Assembly: GCF_044872765.1 (NCBI RefSeq)
Contig: NZ_CP085253.1
Span: forward strand, 1,612,001-1,676,000
Source of the DNA: Micrococcus sp023147585
GTDB lineage: Bacteria; Actinomycetota; Actinomycetes; Actinomycetales; Micrococcaceae
DNA length: 64,000 nt
Direction of reading: 5' to 3'
Part shown: positions 34,489-44,993 of the stretch, one piece after another
How positions within the stretch are numbered: position 1 is the stretch's first letter
Layout of the letters: each line of letters begins with the position of its first letter
The notes under the pieces: model-generated
Told to the model about the DNA's origin: nothing
Database searches by the model: none
What the model saw: the letters and a program-made list of their open reading frames with translations, nothing else
Made by a program: the position numbers and the translations under genes

Positions 34489-34875
34489 TCAGCGGGCGTC
34501 GCCGGTGCCCGGGCGGCGGGTGTCCGCGCCCTCGGCGCGCACGTCGCCGGCGCGGTCGTCCACGCGGTGCACGTCATGGTCGCGGTGCGCGCCGCCCACG
34601 TGGTGGTCGCGGCGCACGGGCTCGGCGTGCACCTCACGATTGCGGCGGCCGGCCAGGCCCGCCAGGCCCAGCAGGCCGGCCAGGCCCCACAGGCCCCAGT
34701 TGCCGTTGTCGTCCTTCTCCTCCTCCTGGGGGGCGGGCGACTGCGAGGCCGGGGCCGTGGTGGCGGTCTCGGTGGCCGGGGCCGTGGTCTGCGCGACGGC
34801 GGCGGGGGCGCCGAGGCCGGCGACGACGGCGGCGCCGAGGGTCAGGGCGGTAGCGGTGCGGCGGATGTCAGTCAT
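34489..34875 (-). CDS. Small secreted/membrane protein with WG-rich helix
   Basis: A 128-residue protein with a signal peptide (about 1-29, cleavage near AAVAQ), a Thr/Ala/Pro-rich stretch, an acidic EEEKDDN segment, then WGLWGLAGLLGLAGLAGRR, a Trp/Gly-start hydrophobic segment ended by arginines. This resembles the WGxxGxxG helices of small actinobacterial and cyanobacterial envelope proteins. The last 45 residues are His/Asp/Arg-rich (DHHVGGAHRDHDVHRVDD) and could bind metal ions. The function is unknown. It is monocistronic. Confidence 0.7.
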   Translation of the reverse strand: MTDIRRTATALTLGAAVVAGLGAPAAVAQTTAPATETATTAPASQSPAPQEEEKDDNGNWGLWGLAGLLGLAGLAGRRNREVHAEPVRRDHHVGGAHRDHDVHRVDDRAGDVRAEGADTRRPGTGDAR

Positions 34876-35015
34876 GTTCGTGCTCCTCTCACCGGCGGCC
34901 TGCGCCGACCGGCGTCGGGGTGGATCGGCCGGAAGTCCCGGACGACCCTGTCGGTCATACACAAGCACCGTACGCACAGGGGGGTGGGGGTCCGTCCACG
35001 GTTGCCGACCCGGGG

Positions 35016-36687
35016 TCAGGGCCGGCCAGCCCGGGCGGAACCGCGGCAGGAGCCCGCAGCCCCCGGCCCGGCGCGCCCCGGGGCGCAGGGCACGACGACG
35101 TCGAAGCGCGTCCACCCGCCCTCGGACGCCACGGTCACGTCCCCGCCATGGCTGCGCGCGATCGAGCGCACGATGGCCAGACCCAGACCCGTGGACGGCT
35201 CCGTGCCCAGGGTGTCCGTCCGGCCCTTCCCGGGGCCGCGGACGAAGCGGTGGAAGAGGGTGGCGTGTCGGTCGGCCGGGATGCCGCCGCCGTCGTCGTG
35301 GACGCTGACGAGCATGAAGCCGGGCCGGGGCCGGTCCTGCCGCACGGAGGCCGTGACGGTGGTCCCGACGGGGGTGTGCTTGGCCGCGTTGGAGAGCAGG
35401 TTGCCGACCACGCGGGCCAGCTGAGACCGGTCGCCGGTGACGGACCGCTGGGCGCCCGGCTCCGCCCCCTCGGGCAGGTCCACCACCCACGTGTAGTCCG
35501 GCCACGCAGCGCGGGCGTCCATCACGCCCTCGAGGACCACCTCGGACAGGTCCACCTGTTCGGCCAGCGCCACCTCCCCGGAGGGCTCCAGGCCCATGGC
35601 CCGGCCGCGCGAGACGGATTCGAGCCGTTCGAGCAGGAGCATGTCGTCCACGAGGGCCGCCATCCGGTCGGCCTGGAACAGCACCCGGCCGAGCGACCGT
35701 CGGCCGGTCGCGGAGAGCTCCTCCGTCATCGCGATCATCTCGGCGTAGCCGCGCACCGAGGCGAGCGGCGTGCGCAGCTCGTGGGAGGCGTCCGCCATGA
35801 ACCGGCGCATCTGCTGCTCCTGCACGCGGCGCTGCTCCAGGGCCGCCTCGACCGAGCCGGTGAACCGGTCGAGCGCCTGGGCGACGACGGCCACCTCGTC
35901 CGGCCCCTGCAGGAGCCGAGGCGGCATGCGTGAGTCCTCCGGGTCGAGCCCGGCGCGGGCCATGTCCACCTGGGCGACCCGCTCGGCGACGGCGGCGACC
36001 TCGCTGAGCGGGGCCAGGCCCCGACGCAGCCACAGGTTCACCAGGATCGCGGTGGTGAGGACGGTGACGGACAGTCCGACGGCGACCGCGACCAGCGCCT
36101 GGCGCGCGATGTCGGACATGGCGCCCGTCGGCGCCCCCACCACGAGCACCTGGTCTGCGGCCACCCAGGAGCCCGGCGCGGTCAGGGTCTGGGCCTGGAC
36201 GCGATAGGAGACGTCGCCGACGACGGCGTCCAGCATCGGCCCGCCCGGCCGGTCCGGGACGGCGTGCAGGAGGTCGTGGGCCTCCCGCGCCGTGAGCGGC
36301 ACGGACTGCCCGGCGTCACCGACCCGGTGCCCGGTGAGGGTGTCCTGCTGATGCGCCTCCAGACCGGAGAGCGGGACGAGCGCGACCACCGTGCCCTCGG
36401 GCTGGCCGAGGGTGCCCGGCGCGCGGAGGTACCCCTCCCCGGGGCCGGCGTCGCCCCCTCCGCCCGGCGAGGGGGCCGTCAGCTGCTCCGAGGCGCGGAT
36501 CCATGCTTCGGAGGCGTCCCGGGAGGCGGATTCGGCCAGCAGGGCCTTCGTGATGCCGGCCGCGAAGAACGAGTAGGCCAGGATGGTGGCCACCAGGATC
36601 AGAAGGACGCCGGCGCCGATGCGTCGGGCCAGCGATGTGGGCCGCGTGCGGCGGGTGCTGCCGTGCCCCGACGGGACCGCGGCGGTC

Positions 36688-36707
<20 letters not shown>
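35016..36707 (-). CDS. OmpR-group sensor histidine kinase
   Basis: A 563-residue kinase. It has one helix near 30-52, an extracytoplasmic sensor domain (about 53-200), a second helix (about 202-226), a HAMP region, a HisKA domain with phospho-His309 (MADASHELRTPL) and a HATPase_c domain (NLLSNAAKHTP, DDGGGIP, STGLGLAIVRSIARSHGG). The C-terminal 30 residues are Gly/Ala/Arg-rich. It resembles MprB/TcrY/PhoR-type actinobacterial kinases. Its start overlaps the end of the regulator gene by 20 bp, so the two are translated together. Confidence 0.92.
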
Positions 36708-37452
<745 letters not shown>

Positions 37453-37749
37453 AAGGTTCCTCTACGTTCGGGAGACGGTTCACGGTGCCCACGCGGACGT
37501 CGCGGGCTGCGGGGACGAGCGCCTCACGACGGAGGGGCGACGCCGTTCCGGGGGATGGCGGACGGGCGGCGACCGAGGGTCGGGGGGATGCGCGGGTCCC
37601 CCTCGAAGGAGCCCCATGCTACGCGGATCAGCTGGCTCGGCCGACAGTCTTCTCAGAAAGCGGACATCAGTGTGACTCATCACAGCCCTGACACATCTGG
37701 CGGTGCCACCGGGGCCGCCCTGCGCTGAGGCCGCGGCGCGTGGCGCGCG
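37453..37749. promoter_or_regulatory. Upstream region of the OmpR-type two-component operon
   Basis: No gene lies in these 297 bases. On the minus strand a TAGCAT hexamer (37621-37616) could be the -10 of the regulator operon, giving a leader of about 155 nt. Further upstream lie TGTGA-CTCA-TCACA (37671-37684) and TCACAGC-N4-ACACATC (37680-37697), the latter with the 11-bp period of PhoP-type direct repeats. Confidence 0.4.
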
Positions 37750-38493
<744 letters not shown>

Positions 38494-38499
38494 CAGGCC

Positions 38500-38505
38500 A
38501 CCGTA
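38500..38505 (-). promoter_or_regulatory. -10 hexamer (TACGGT) of menG
   Basis: TACGGT lies 6 nt before the GTG at 38493. Confidence 0.55.
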
Positions 38506-38542
38506 TCCCGCCCACCTCCCCCGACGACGCCCCTCACCGGGA

Positions 38543-38572
38543 TTGCACAGAAGCGTTAGGTAGACCTAACCT
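38543..38572 (+). promoter_or_regulatory. Promoter of the siderophore uptake operon with DtxR/IdeR-like box
   Basis: TTGCAC (38543-38548) and TAACCT (38567-38572) are 18 bp apart. The dyad GTTAGGT-AG-ACCTAAC (38555-38570) overlaps the -10 and matches the TTAGG/CCTAA core of DtxR/IdeR operators. Repression by iron-loaded DtxR is expected. Confidence 0.75.
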
Positions 38573-38695
38573 TCCGGAGTTACCTCACGTCGATGTTCGC
38601 TAATGCTGGCCCGGCAGGGCCGACGCATCCTCCGACCGCAGACCCGACCCCCTCCGCCCGGCGCCCGCGCGTCGCGACCGTGAAAGGCCACCACC

Positions 38696-39772
38696 ATGGC
38701 ATCGTCCCCCCTGTCCCGCCGCTCCCTCCTCGCCGGCGGGGGAGTCGGCCTCACCCTCCTGCTCGCCGCGTGCTCCACCGGCCCGGCGGGAGGCTCCGCC
38801 TCGTCCGCGTCGGCCGGTGCGTCGTCGTCGGACCCCGCGGGCGGGGACGCCGCGTTCCCGCGCAGCATCGAGCACGTCTACGGCACCACCGAGATCCCGC
38901 AGCGCCCGACCCGCGTGGCCACCGTGTCCTGGGTGAACCAGGACGTGGCCCTCGCCCTCGGGGTGGTGCCGGTGGGCATGGCCGCCGTGGAGTTCGGCGG
39001 GAACGCGGAGAAGTCCACCGACTGGTTCGACGCGAAGCTCGCCGAGACCGAGGGCGCCCAGAAGCCCGTGCAGTGGTCCGAGGCCTCCGGCATCGACGCC
39101 GAGGCGATCGCCGCCGTGAAGCCGGACGTCATCCTCGCCGTCTACTCCGGCATCACGCAGGAGGACTACGACCGCCTCTCGAAGATCGCCCCCACCGTGG
39201 CCTACCCGAAGGACGTCCCCGCCTACGGCACCTCGTGGCAGCAGTCCACGGAGGTCATCGGCCGCGTGCTCGGCAAGGAGCAGGAGGCGGAGGAGCTCAT
39301 CGCGGACCTCGAGCAGCAGATCAAGGACGCCGGCGAGAAGCACGCGGACCTCCAGGGCGCCTCCTTCGTCTACGGCACCATCGACCCCGCCGCCGCGGAC
39401 CAGATCAGCATCTACACGGACGTGGACAACCGCCCGAAGTTCCTCGAGCTGCTCGGCATGGAGCAGGCGCCGGTGGTGACGGAGAACTCCCCCAAGGACC
39501 AGGCGTTCTTCTTCACGTGGTCGCCCGAGCGCGCGGACGAGCTGGAGGCGGACGTCTTCGTCTCCTGGGCCGCCCAGGACTCGGTCCGCGAGGCCATCGA
39601 GTCCGACCCCCTGCTGGGCTCGATCCCCGCGGTGAAGGCCGGCGCCCTCGTCCTGCAGACGGACGAGCAGGAGGTCCTCTCCGTCTCCGCGATCTCCCCG
39701 CTGTCCATCCCCTTCGCGCTCGAGAAGGTCGTCCCGCCGATCGCCGAGGCCGCGAAGACCGCGCAGGGCTGA
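38696..39772 (+). CDS. Iron-siderophore ABC transporter, substrate-binding lipoprotein
   Basis: A 358-residue FecB/FhuD-type binding protein. The signal sequence has twin arginines (SRRSLLAGGG) and a lipobox (LLAAC, Cys27), so it is probably a Tat-exported lipoprotein. A Gly/Ser-rich linker precedes the binding domain (about 50-355; PTRVATVSWVNQDVALALGVVPVGMA, KPDVILAVYSGITQEDYDRLSKIAPTVAYP). It captures a ferric siderophore and hands it to the permeases encoded next. It is the first gene after the DtxR-like box, with an RBS-like AAAGG 11 nt upstream. Confidence 0.9.
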   Translation: MASSPLSRRSLLAGGGVGLTLLLAACSTGPAGGSASSASAGASSSDPAGGDAAFPRSIEHVYGTTEIPQRPTRVATVSWVNQDVALALGVVPVGMAAVEFGGNAEKSTDWFDAKLAETEGAQKPVQWSEASGIDAEAIAAVKPDVILAVYSGITQEDYDRLSKIAPTVAYPKDVPAYGTSWQQSTEVIGRVLGKEQEAEELIADLEQQIKDAGEKHADLQGASFVYGTIDPAAADQISIYTDVDNRPKFLELLGMEQAPVVTENSPKDQAFFFTWSPERADELEADVFVSWAAQDSVREAIESDPLLGSIPAVKAGALVLQTDEQEVLSVSAISPLSIPFALEKVVPPIAEAAKTAQG

Positions 39773-39781
39773 TCCCACCCC

Positions 39782-40837
39782 ATGCCGTCCACGGCCCTCT
39801 CCTCCCCGGCCCGCGCCCGCGCGGGCGTGCTGATGGGCGCCCTGCCCGCGGCGCTGCTGCTGGCGGCGCTCGTGGCCGGCGTCGCCCTCGGCGCGCGCAC
39901 CGTGCCGGCGACGACGGCGCTCGACACCCTGGGCGCGGTCCTCACCGGGCACCCCGTGCCGGAGGGCATCGAGGCGGCGGCCGTGGCCTCCCGCGTGCCC
40001 CGCGTGGTGACGGGGGCGCTCGTGGGGGCGGCGCTGGCCGTGGCCGGCGTCGCCCTCCAGGGGGCCACCCGCAACCCGCTCGGCGACCCGGGGCTGCTCG
40101 GGCTCTCCGCCGGCGCGGGGCTGGCCGTGGCGGCGGGCATGGCGCTCGGCGTCGCCGGCTCCACGTTCGGGGTGCTGGCGCTGGCCGCCGTCGGGACGCT
40201 GGTCGCGGCGGCGCTCGGCTACGCGGTGGCCGCGGCCGCCACGCGGGGGGGCCGGACGCCCGGCGCCCCCTCCCCCATGGCGCTCGTGCTGGCCGGCGCC
40301 GCGCTCACCGCCGGCGCCACCGCCGGCACCACGGCGCTGCTCGTGCTCTCCCCCACGGTCCAGGACCGCCTGCGGTTCTGGGCCGTGGGCACGGTGGCCC
40401 GCGCCGACCTCGGCGAGGCGCTCGCCCTGGCGCCCGTGATCGCCGTCGGGCTGCTGGCCGCCGTCGTGGTGGCCCCCGGGCTCGACGCCCTCGCCCTCGG
40501 CGACGACCTCGCGCACGGCCTGGGCGGGCGCCCGGAGCGGGTGCGCGCGGTGCTGCTGGGCGCGGTCGTGCTGCTCACGGCCGCGGCGGTGGCGCTGGCC
40601 GGGCCGGTCGGGTTCGTGGGGCTGCTCGTGCCCCACGCGCTGCGCCGTCTGCGGCCGCCGAGCACGCGGGCCCTGATGGTCGGCTGCGCCCTGTGGGGCG
40701 CCGTCCTCGTGATCCTCGCGGACCTCGCCGGCCGGCTCGTGGTGGCGCCCGGGGAGATCCACCTCGGGGTGACCACCGTCCTGCTCGGCGTGCCCGTGCT
40801 GCTGGCGCTGCTGCGCCGCCCGGGGGTGGCCGCATGA
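39782..40837 (+). CDS. FecCD-family siderophore permease, subunit 1
   Basis: A 351-residue permease with about nine or ten helices. It has FecCD signatures VASRVPRVVTGALVGAALAVAGVALQGATRNPLGDPGLLGLSAGAG, GVTTVLLGVPVLLALLR and the EAA-like GLGGRPERVRAV loop. It starts 9 bp after the lipoprotein stop and overlaps the next permease start by 4 bp, so the operon is tightly coupled. Confidence 0.92.
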   Translation: MPSTALSSPARARAGVLMGALPAALLLAALVAGVALGARTVPATTALDTLGAVLTGHPVPEGIEAAAVASRVPRVVTGALVGAALAVAGVALQGATRNPLGDPGLLGLSAGAGLAVAAGMALGVAGSTFGVLALAAVGTLVAAALGYAVAAAATRGGRTPGAPSPMALVLAGAALTAGATAGTTALLVLSPTVQDRLRFWAVGTVARADLGEALALAPVIAVGLLAAVVVAPGLDALALGDDLAHGLGGRPERVRAVLLGAVVLLTAAAVALAGPVGFVGLLVPHALRRLRPPSTRALMVGCALWGAVLVILADLAGRLVVAPGEIHLGVTTVLLGVPVLLALLRRPGVAA

Positions 40838-41904
40838 GCCTCCAGCGCACCGCCTCGGACGACGTCGTCGCCCGCCTGCGCCGCTCCGACCGGCGCCGCC
40901 TCGGATGGGCCTGTGCGGGCCTCGCCGTGGCCGTGCTGGTCCTCGCCCTGCTGCGCGTGGTGTGGGGCACGTACCAGGTGACCGTCCCGGACCTCGTGCG
41001 GATCCTGGCCGGGGAGACGATCCCGGGAGCGAGCTTCATCGTGCTGGAGGAGAAGCTGCCCCGCGCCGTGGCCGCGGTGCTCACCGGCGCCGCCCTGGGC
41101 GCGGCCGGCGCGCTCTACCGGCGCACCCTGCGCAACCCCCTGGCCTCGCCGGACATCCTGGGCGTCACCCAGGGCGCCGCGGCGGCGGTCGTGCTGGGGA
41201 TGCTGGCGACCGCCGGGCAGACCGGTGGCGGATCGGACCTGACGCGCGCCGCCACGGCACTGATCGGCGGCCTCGCGGCGGTGGTCGCCGTGTTCGCCAC
41301 GGCCCGCTCGGTGGGTGGCGAACGGTTCGTGGTGGCCGGCATCGCGGTGGCGGCGGCGGGCCAGGCCGTGGTGGCCGGGGCCATGCTCTCGCTGGCCCAG
41401 CACGACCTGCAGTCGGCCACCGTCTGGATCGCCGGCTCGCTCAACGGGGTCACGTGGGGCCGCATCGCGCTGCTCGCGGGCGTGCTCGTGGCCGCCCTGC
41501 CGCTGGCGGGGGTGCTCCACGCGCGGCTGGCCCCCGCCGACGTCGGCCCGGACCTCGCGCACGCCCTCGGCGCCCGACCGCGCCCCACCTCGGCCGCGGC
41601 GCTGGGGCTCGGCGCGGTGCTGGCCGCCGTGGCGACCGCCGTCGTGGGGCCGCTGGCGTTCGTGGCGCTGCTGGCCACCCCGGTGGCGCGCGGGCTCACC
41701 CGCGGCCTGCCCTCCCTGCCCGCGGCGGCGCTCACGGGCGCCGCGCTCGTGCTGCTCGCGGACCTCGTGGCCGGCGAGGCCGTCCCCCTGCTCACCGGCG
41801 CCGCCCTGCCCACCGGTGTGCTCACCGGCGCCGCCGGCGCCCCGCTCATGCTCTGGCTGCTGCTGCGCCAGGGCCGGACCCCAGGAGGCGTGCGCCCCGC
41901 ATGA
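40834..41904 (+). CDS. FecCD-family siderophore permease, subunit 2
   Basis: A 356-residue partner permease with the same family motifs (EKLPRAVAAVLTGAALGAAGALYRRTLRNPLASPDILGVTQGAAAA, AGSLNGVTWGRIALLAGV). Two different FecCD subunits form the channel. The start (ATGA overlap) and the stop (overlap with the ATPase start) are both translationally coupled. Confidence 0.92.
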   Translation: MSLQRTASDDVVARLRRSDRRRLGWACAGLAVAVLVLALLRVVWGTYQVTVPDLVRILAGETIPGASFIVLEEKLPRAVAAVLTGAALGAAGALYRRTLRNPLASPDILGVTQGAAAAVVLGMLATAGQTGGGSDLTRAATALIGGLAAVVAVFATARSVGGERFVVAGIAVAAAGQAVVAGAMLSLAQHDLQSATVWIAGSLNGVTWGRIALLAGVLVAALPLAGVLHARLAPADVGPDLAHALGARPRPTSAAALGLGAVLAAVATAVVGPLAFVALLATPVARGLTRGLPSLPAAALTGAALVLLADLVAGEAVPLLTGAALPTGVLTGAAGAPLMLWLLLRQGRTPGGVRPA

Positions 41905-42770
41905 CCGCTCCCCCGCTCACCGTCCCGTCCCCCGCCGCACCGCGCGCCGGGGCCGCTAACGACGTCGCGATCCGCCTGCGCGGCCTGACGCTCGGCTACG
42001 GCCCGGCTTCGGCGCCGCCGATCGTCGAGGACCTCGACCTGGACGTGCCCGCCGGGCGCGTCACCGCGATCATCGGCGCCAACGGCTGCGGCAAGTCCAC
42101 GCTGCTGCGCGGCCTGACCCGCCAGCTCGCCCCGCGCGCCGGGAGCATCGAGGTGCTCGGCCGGGACGCCGCCCGCGTGTCCGCGCGCGACTACGCCCGC
42201 ACCGTGGCGCTGCTGCCCCAGCATCCCGTGGCGCCCGAGGGCATGACGGTGGCGCAGCTCGTGGCGCGCGGCCGTCACCCGCACCGCGGGCTCCTGGGCG
42301 GCCGGGCCGCCGGCGACGACGCCGCGATCGCCTCGGCGCTCGAGCGCACCGACCTCGTGGAGCTCGCCGAGCGCGAGGCCGGCACGCTCTCCGGCGGGCA
42401 GCGGCAGCGGGCGTGGCTCGCCCTCGTGCTCGCCCAGCAGACCCCGGTGGTGCTCCTCGACGAGCCCACGAGCTACCTCGACCTCAGCCATCAGGTGGAG
42501 GTGCTCGACCTGGTGCGCGCGCTCCCGGACCCGCGCGGCGGGGGCCGAGCGACCGTCGTCGCGGTGCTGCACGAGCTGAACCTGGCGGCGCGCAGTGCGG
42601 ACCACATCGTGGCGATGGCCGCGGGCCGGGTGGTGGCGCAGGGCACGCCGGGCGAGGTGATCGTGCCGGAGGTGCTGGCCGAGGTGTTCGGCCTGGACGC
42701 GGACGTGGTGGCCGACCCGCTGCTGGGCCACCCCGTGGTGCTGCCGCGCGGGGACGGGGACCGCCGATGA
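41901..42770 (+). CDS. Siderophore ABC transporter ATP-binding protein
   Basis: A 289-residue FecE/FhuC-type ATPase. It has Walker A GANGCGKST, Q-loop LLPQHPVAPEGMTV, the VARGRHPHRGLLG segment typical of iron-siderophore ATPases, signature LSGGQRQRAWLALVLAQ, Walker B VVLLDEPTSYLDL and H-loop VLHELN. It powers import through the two FecCD permeases. About 25 N-terminal residues precede the domain. It overlaps both neighbouring genes by 4 bp. Confidence 0.93.
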   Translation: MTAPPLTVPSPAAPRAGAANDVAIRLRGLTLGYGPASAPPIVEDLDLDVPAGRVTAIIGANGCGKSTLLRGLTRQLAPRAGSIEVLGRDAARVSARDYARTVALLPQHPVAPEGMTVAQLVARGRHPHRGLLGGRAAGDDAAIASALERTDLVELAEREAGTLSGGQRQRAWLALVLAQQTPVVLLDEPTSYLDLSHQVEVLDLVRALPDPRGGGRATVVAVLHELNLAARSADHIVAMAAGRVVAQGTPGEVIVPEVLAEVFGLDADVVADPLLGHPVVLPRGDGDRR

Positions 42771-43822
42771 GCGCCGACGGCATGTTCGTGGCGCACACGC
42801 GCGTGGTGTCCGTGGAGCAGCCGTGCCGCGGGTTCCGGCGGATCGTGCTGGCGGGCCCGGACCTGGAGGCCGCCAGCGGGGACCTGCTGGGACTGCTGCC
42901 GCCCGGCGTCGCCGACCTGCACGCCCTGTACCGGGGCGCGCGGCCGCGCCGGGACGCCTATGTGAAGCTGCTGATCCCCCCGCCGGGCGGGACGTCGGCG
43001 GACCCGGACCTGTCCGCCGGGTTCCGCGCCGGGTTCCTGGCCATCCCGGAGGAGGGGCGCGGCTGGATGCGCACGTACACGGTGCGCTCGGCCGGGCTCG
43101 TGCGGCTCGACGGGCGGCAGGTGCCCTCGCTGACCGTGGACGTGGTGCTGCACGGCGACCCGGACGACTCCGCCGACCCGCATCAGGGGCCGGGCCTGCG
43201 CTGGGCGCGCGCCGTCCAGGCGGGGGACGCGGTGAACGTGCTGGTGCCCTCGGCGGAGGCGCCGGCGTGGTCCGGCTGGCGGCAGACGGGGGCGCACCGT
43301 GTGCTGGCCGTGGGCGACGAGACCGCCGTCCCCGCCCTGGTGTCCGTGGCGGAGGAGCTCGCGGACCCGTTCGGCGGGTTCGACGGCGAGGCGGACCTCG
43401 TGCTCGAGCTGCCCCATGACGGGCAGGCCGCCGACCTCATCGCCGAGCGCCTGGCCGTCCCCGAACCGTGGGACTGGCGGGCCGTGACGGAGCTGGCGGA
43501 CCGGGGCCGCGTGCGCCTGCACGTGGGCCGCCGGGCGCCGGGGGCGCCGTCGGGGTCCTGGGCGCACGCCCGCCTCGCCGCCCTGCTGGGCGTGGACCCC
43601 GACGACGCCGGCGGGCCGGTCGCGCCGCCCGCGGCCTCCCCCGAGCGCGAGTGGACCGTCGCCGCCCTCGAGGCCGACGAACGGCCCGAGGCCTACGTAT
43701 TCCTCGCCGGGGAGTCCGCGATGGTGCGCGCCCTGCGCTGGCTCAGCGTGGGCCCCGGCGGGGTGCCGAAGAAGCACGTCTCCTTCATGGGCTACTGGCG
43801 GGAGGGCCAGGCGGAGAGCTGA
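42767..43822 (+). CDS. Siderophore-interacting protein (FAD ferric-siderophore reductase)
   Basis: A 351-residue SIP/ViuB-family flavoprotein. The FAD-binding beta-barrel includes KLLIPPPG and RTYTVRSAG (the RxYT flavin motif), followed by a NAD(P)H domain with VLAVGDETAVPALVSVAEEL and the C-terminal AYVFLAGESAMVRALRWL. These cytoplasmic enzymes reduce imported Fe(III)-siderophore to free iron. At 351 residues it is longer than the usual 260-290, the extra length lying in loops. It is the last gene of the iron operon. Confidence 0.9.
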   Translation: MSADGMFVAHTRVVSVEQPCRGFRRIVLAGPDLEAASGDLLGLLPPGVADLHALYRGARPRRDAYVKLLIPPPGGTSADPDLSAGFRAGFLAIPEEGRGWMRTYTVRSAGLVRLDGRQVPSLTVDVVLHGDPDDSADPHQGPGLRWARAVQAGDAVNVLVPSAEAPAWSGWRQTGAHRVLAVGDETAVPALVSVAEELADPFGGFDGEADLVLELPHDGQAADLIAERLAVPEPWDWRAVTELADRGRVRLHVGRRAPGAPSGSWAHARLAALLGVDPDDAGGPVAPPAASPEREWTVAALEADERPEAYVFLAGESAMVRALRWLSVGPGGVPKKHVSFMGYWREGQAES

Positions 43823-43851
43823 ATCCTTGCCGCGGCCGCACCCGCCAGGCC

Positions 43852-43857
43852 TAGCGT
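43852..43857 (+). promoter_or_regulatory. -10 hexamer (TAGCGT) upstream of the NAD(P)-binding protein gene
   Basis: TAGCGT lies 41 nt before the ATG at 43899, which is also preceded by GGAG. This gene would have a normal leader and ribosome binding site. Confidence 0.45.
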
Positions 43858-43898
43858 GGGCTCCAGACCCATCCGATGCAGGAACGAAGGAGAACCTC

Positions 43899-44564
43899 AT
43901 GTCGAACGTGCTCATCCTCGGCGGCCACGGCAAGGTGGCCCTGCTGGCCGCCCCGCTGCTCGCCGCCGCCGGCCACACCGTCACCTCAGCCATCCGCGAC
44001 GCCGCCCAGAGCGCCGACGTCAAGCAGGCCGGGGCCACCCCCCTCGTGCTGGACATCGAGCACGCGGGCGTGGACGAGCTCACCGAGGCCTTCCGGGGGC
44101 AGGACGCGATCGTCTTCTCCGCCGGCGCCGGCGGCGGCTCCCCCGAGCGCACCCGGGCCGTGGACCACGACGCCGCCGTCGCGAGCATGCGCGCCGCCGA
44201 GGCCACGGGCGTGCGGCGCTACGTGATGGTCTCCTACCTCGGCGCCTCGCTGGAGCACGGCCTGCCCGAGGACGACGACTTCTTCCCCTACGCCCAGGCG
44301 AAGGCCGAGGCGGACGCCGCGCTGCAGGCGACCGACCTGGACTGGACCATCCTGGGCCCCGCCGCGCTCACCCTCGTGGAGCCCACCGGCCGCATCACGG
44401 TGGACCCGGACCTCGACGCCCCGGACGCCCCGAGGGGCGAGGTCTCCCGCGGGAACGTGGCCCGCGTGATCGCGGCCGTGCTCGAGGACCCGTCCACGGT
44501 GCGCACGCGGATCGAGTTCGTGGACGGCGACACCCCGATCACCGAGGCGGTCGAGGCGGCCTGA
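43899..44564 (+). CDS. NAD(P)H-binding atypical SDR (NmrA/YwnB-like)
   Basis: A 221-residue Rossmann protein. The nucleotide motif is VLILGGHGKVALLAAPLL near the N-terminus; DAIVFSAGAGGG and YVMVSYLGAS follow, with YAQAKAEADAALQATDLDWTILGPAALT typical of NAD(P)H-binding atypical SDRs (YwnB/SDR_a5). It may be a flavin or quinone reductase or a redox sensor; no active-site triad is certain. The start is set by GAAGGAG 8 nt before the ATG. Confidence 0.85.
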   Translation: MSNVLILGGHGKVALLAAPLLAAAGHTVTSAIRDAAQSADVKQAGATPLVLDIEHAGVDELTEAFRGQDAIVFSAGAGGGSPERTRAVDHDAAVASMRAAEATGVRRYVMVSYLGASLEHGLPEDDDFFPYAQAKAEADAALQATDLDWTILGPAALTLVEPTGRITVDPDLDAPDAPRGEVSRGNVARVIAAVLEDPSTVRTRIEFVDGDTPITEAVEAA

Positions 44565-44604
44565 GGCCCTTGACGCGCCCCGCCCCGTATGCCCGAATGG
44601 GCGC

Positions 44605-44988
44605 ATGAGCCTGTACCTGATCACCGTGTGGCACGCGCCGGGCGTCCACGCCACCGGCGCCGCGTACCAGTCCCCCGAGGAGATGCAGATCGCGCACGAG
44701 CGCGTCAGCGCCTACAACGCCATGCTCCAGAACGCCGGCGCCTTCGTGGGCGCGGGCGGCCTGATGCCCCCGGAGGAGGCGCTCGTGGTCGACGCCACCG
44801 CCGCGGAGGGGCCGGAGAAGGCGAGCACCGCGGCCGAGGTGCGCGGCGGCATCCTCGCCCGGGGAGACCTGCAGATGGGCGGGTTCTGGATCGTCGAGGC
44901 CCCGGACGACGCCGGTGCCCGCACCTACGCCGCCGAGGCCTCCTTCGCGTGCGGGCAGCCCGTGGAGCTGCGCCGCCTCCAGGGCTGA
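44605..44988 (+). CDS. YciI-family protein
   Basis: A 127-residue ferredoxin-like alpha/beta protein of the YciI (YCII-related) group: MSLYLITVWHAPGV, NAMLQNAGAFVGAGGLMPP and a closing GGFWIVEAPDDAGARTYAAEASFACGQPVELRRL. The family has a His/Asp pair and is of uncertain role; some members act as dehydrochlorinases or with sigma factors of the ECF group. It stands between an SDR and a GNAT gene, ending 5 bp before the latter. Confidence 0.8.
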   Translation: MSLYLITVWHAPGVHATGAAYQSPEEMQIAHERVSAYNAMLQNAGAFVGAGGLMPPEEALVVDATAAEGPEKASTAAEVRGGILARGDLQMGGFWIVEAPDDAGARTYAAEASFACGQPVELRRLQG

Positions 44989-44993
44989 CGCCG

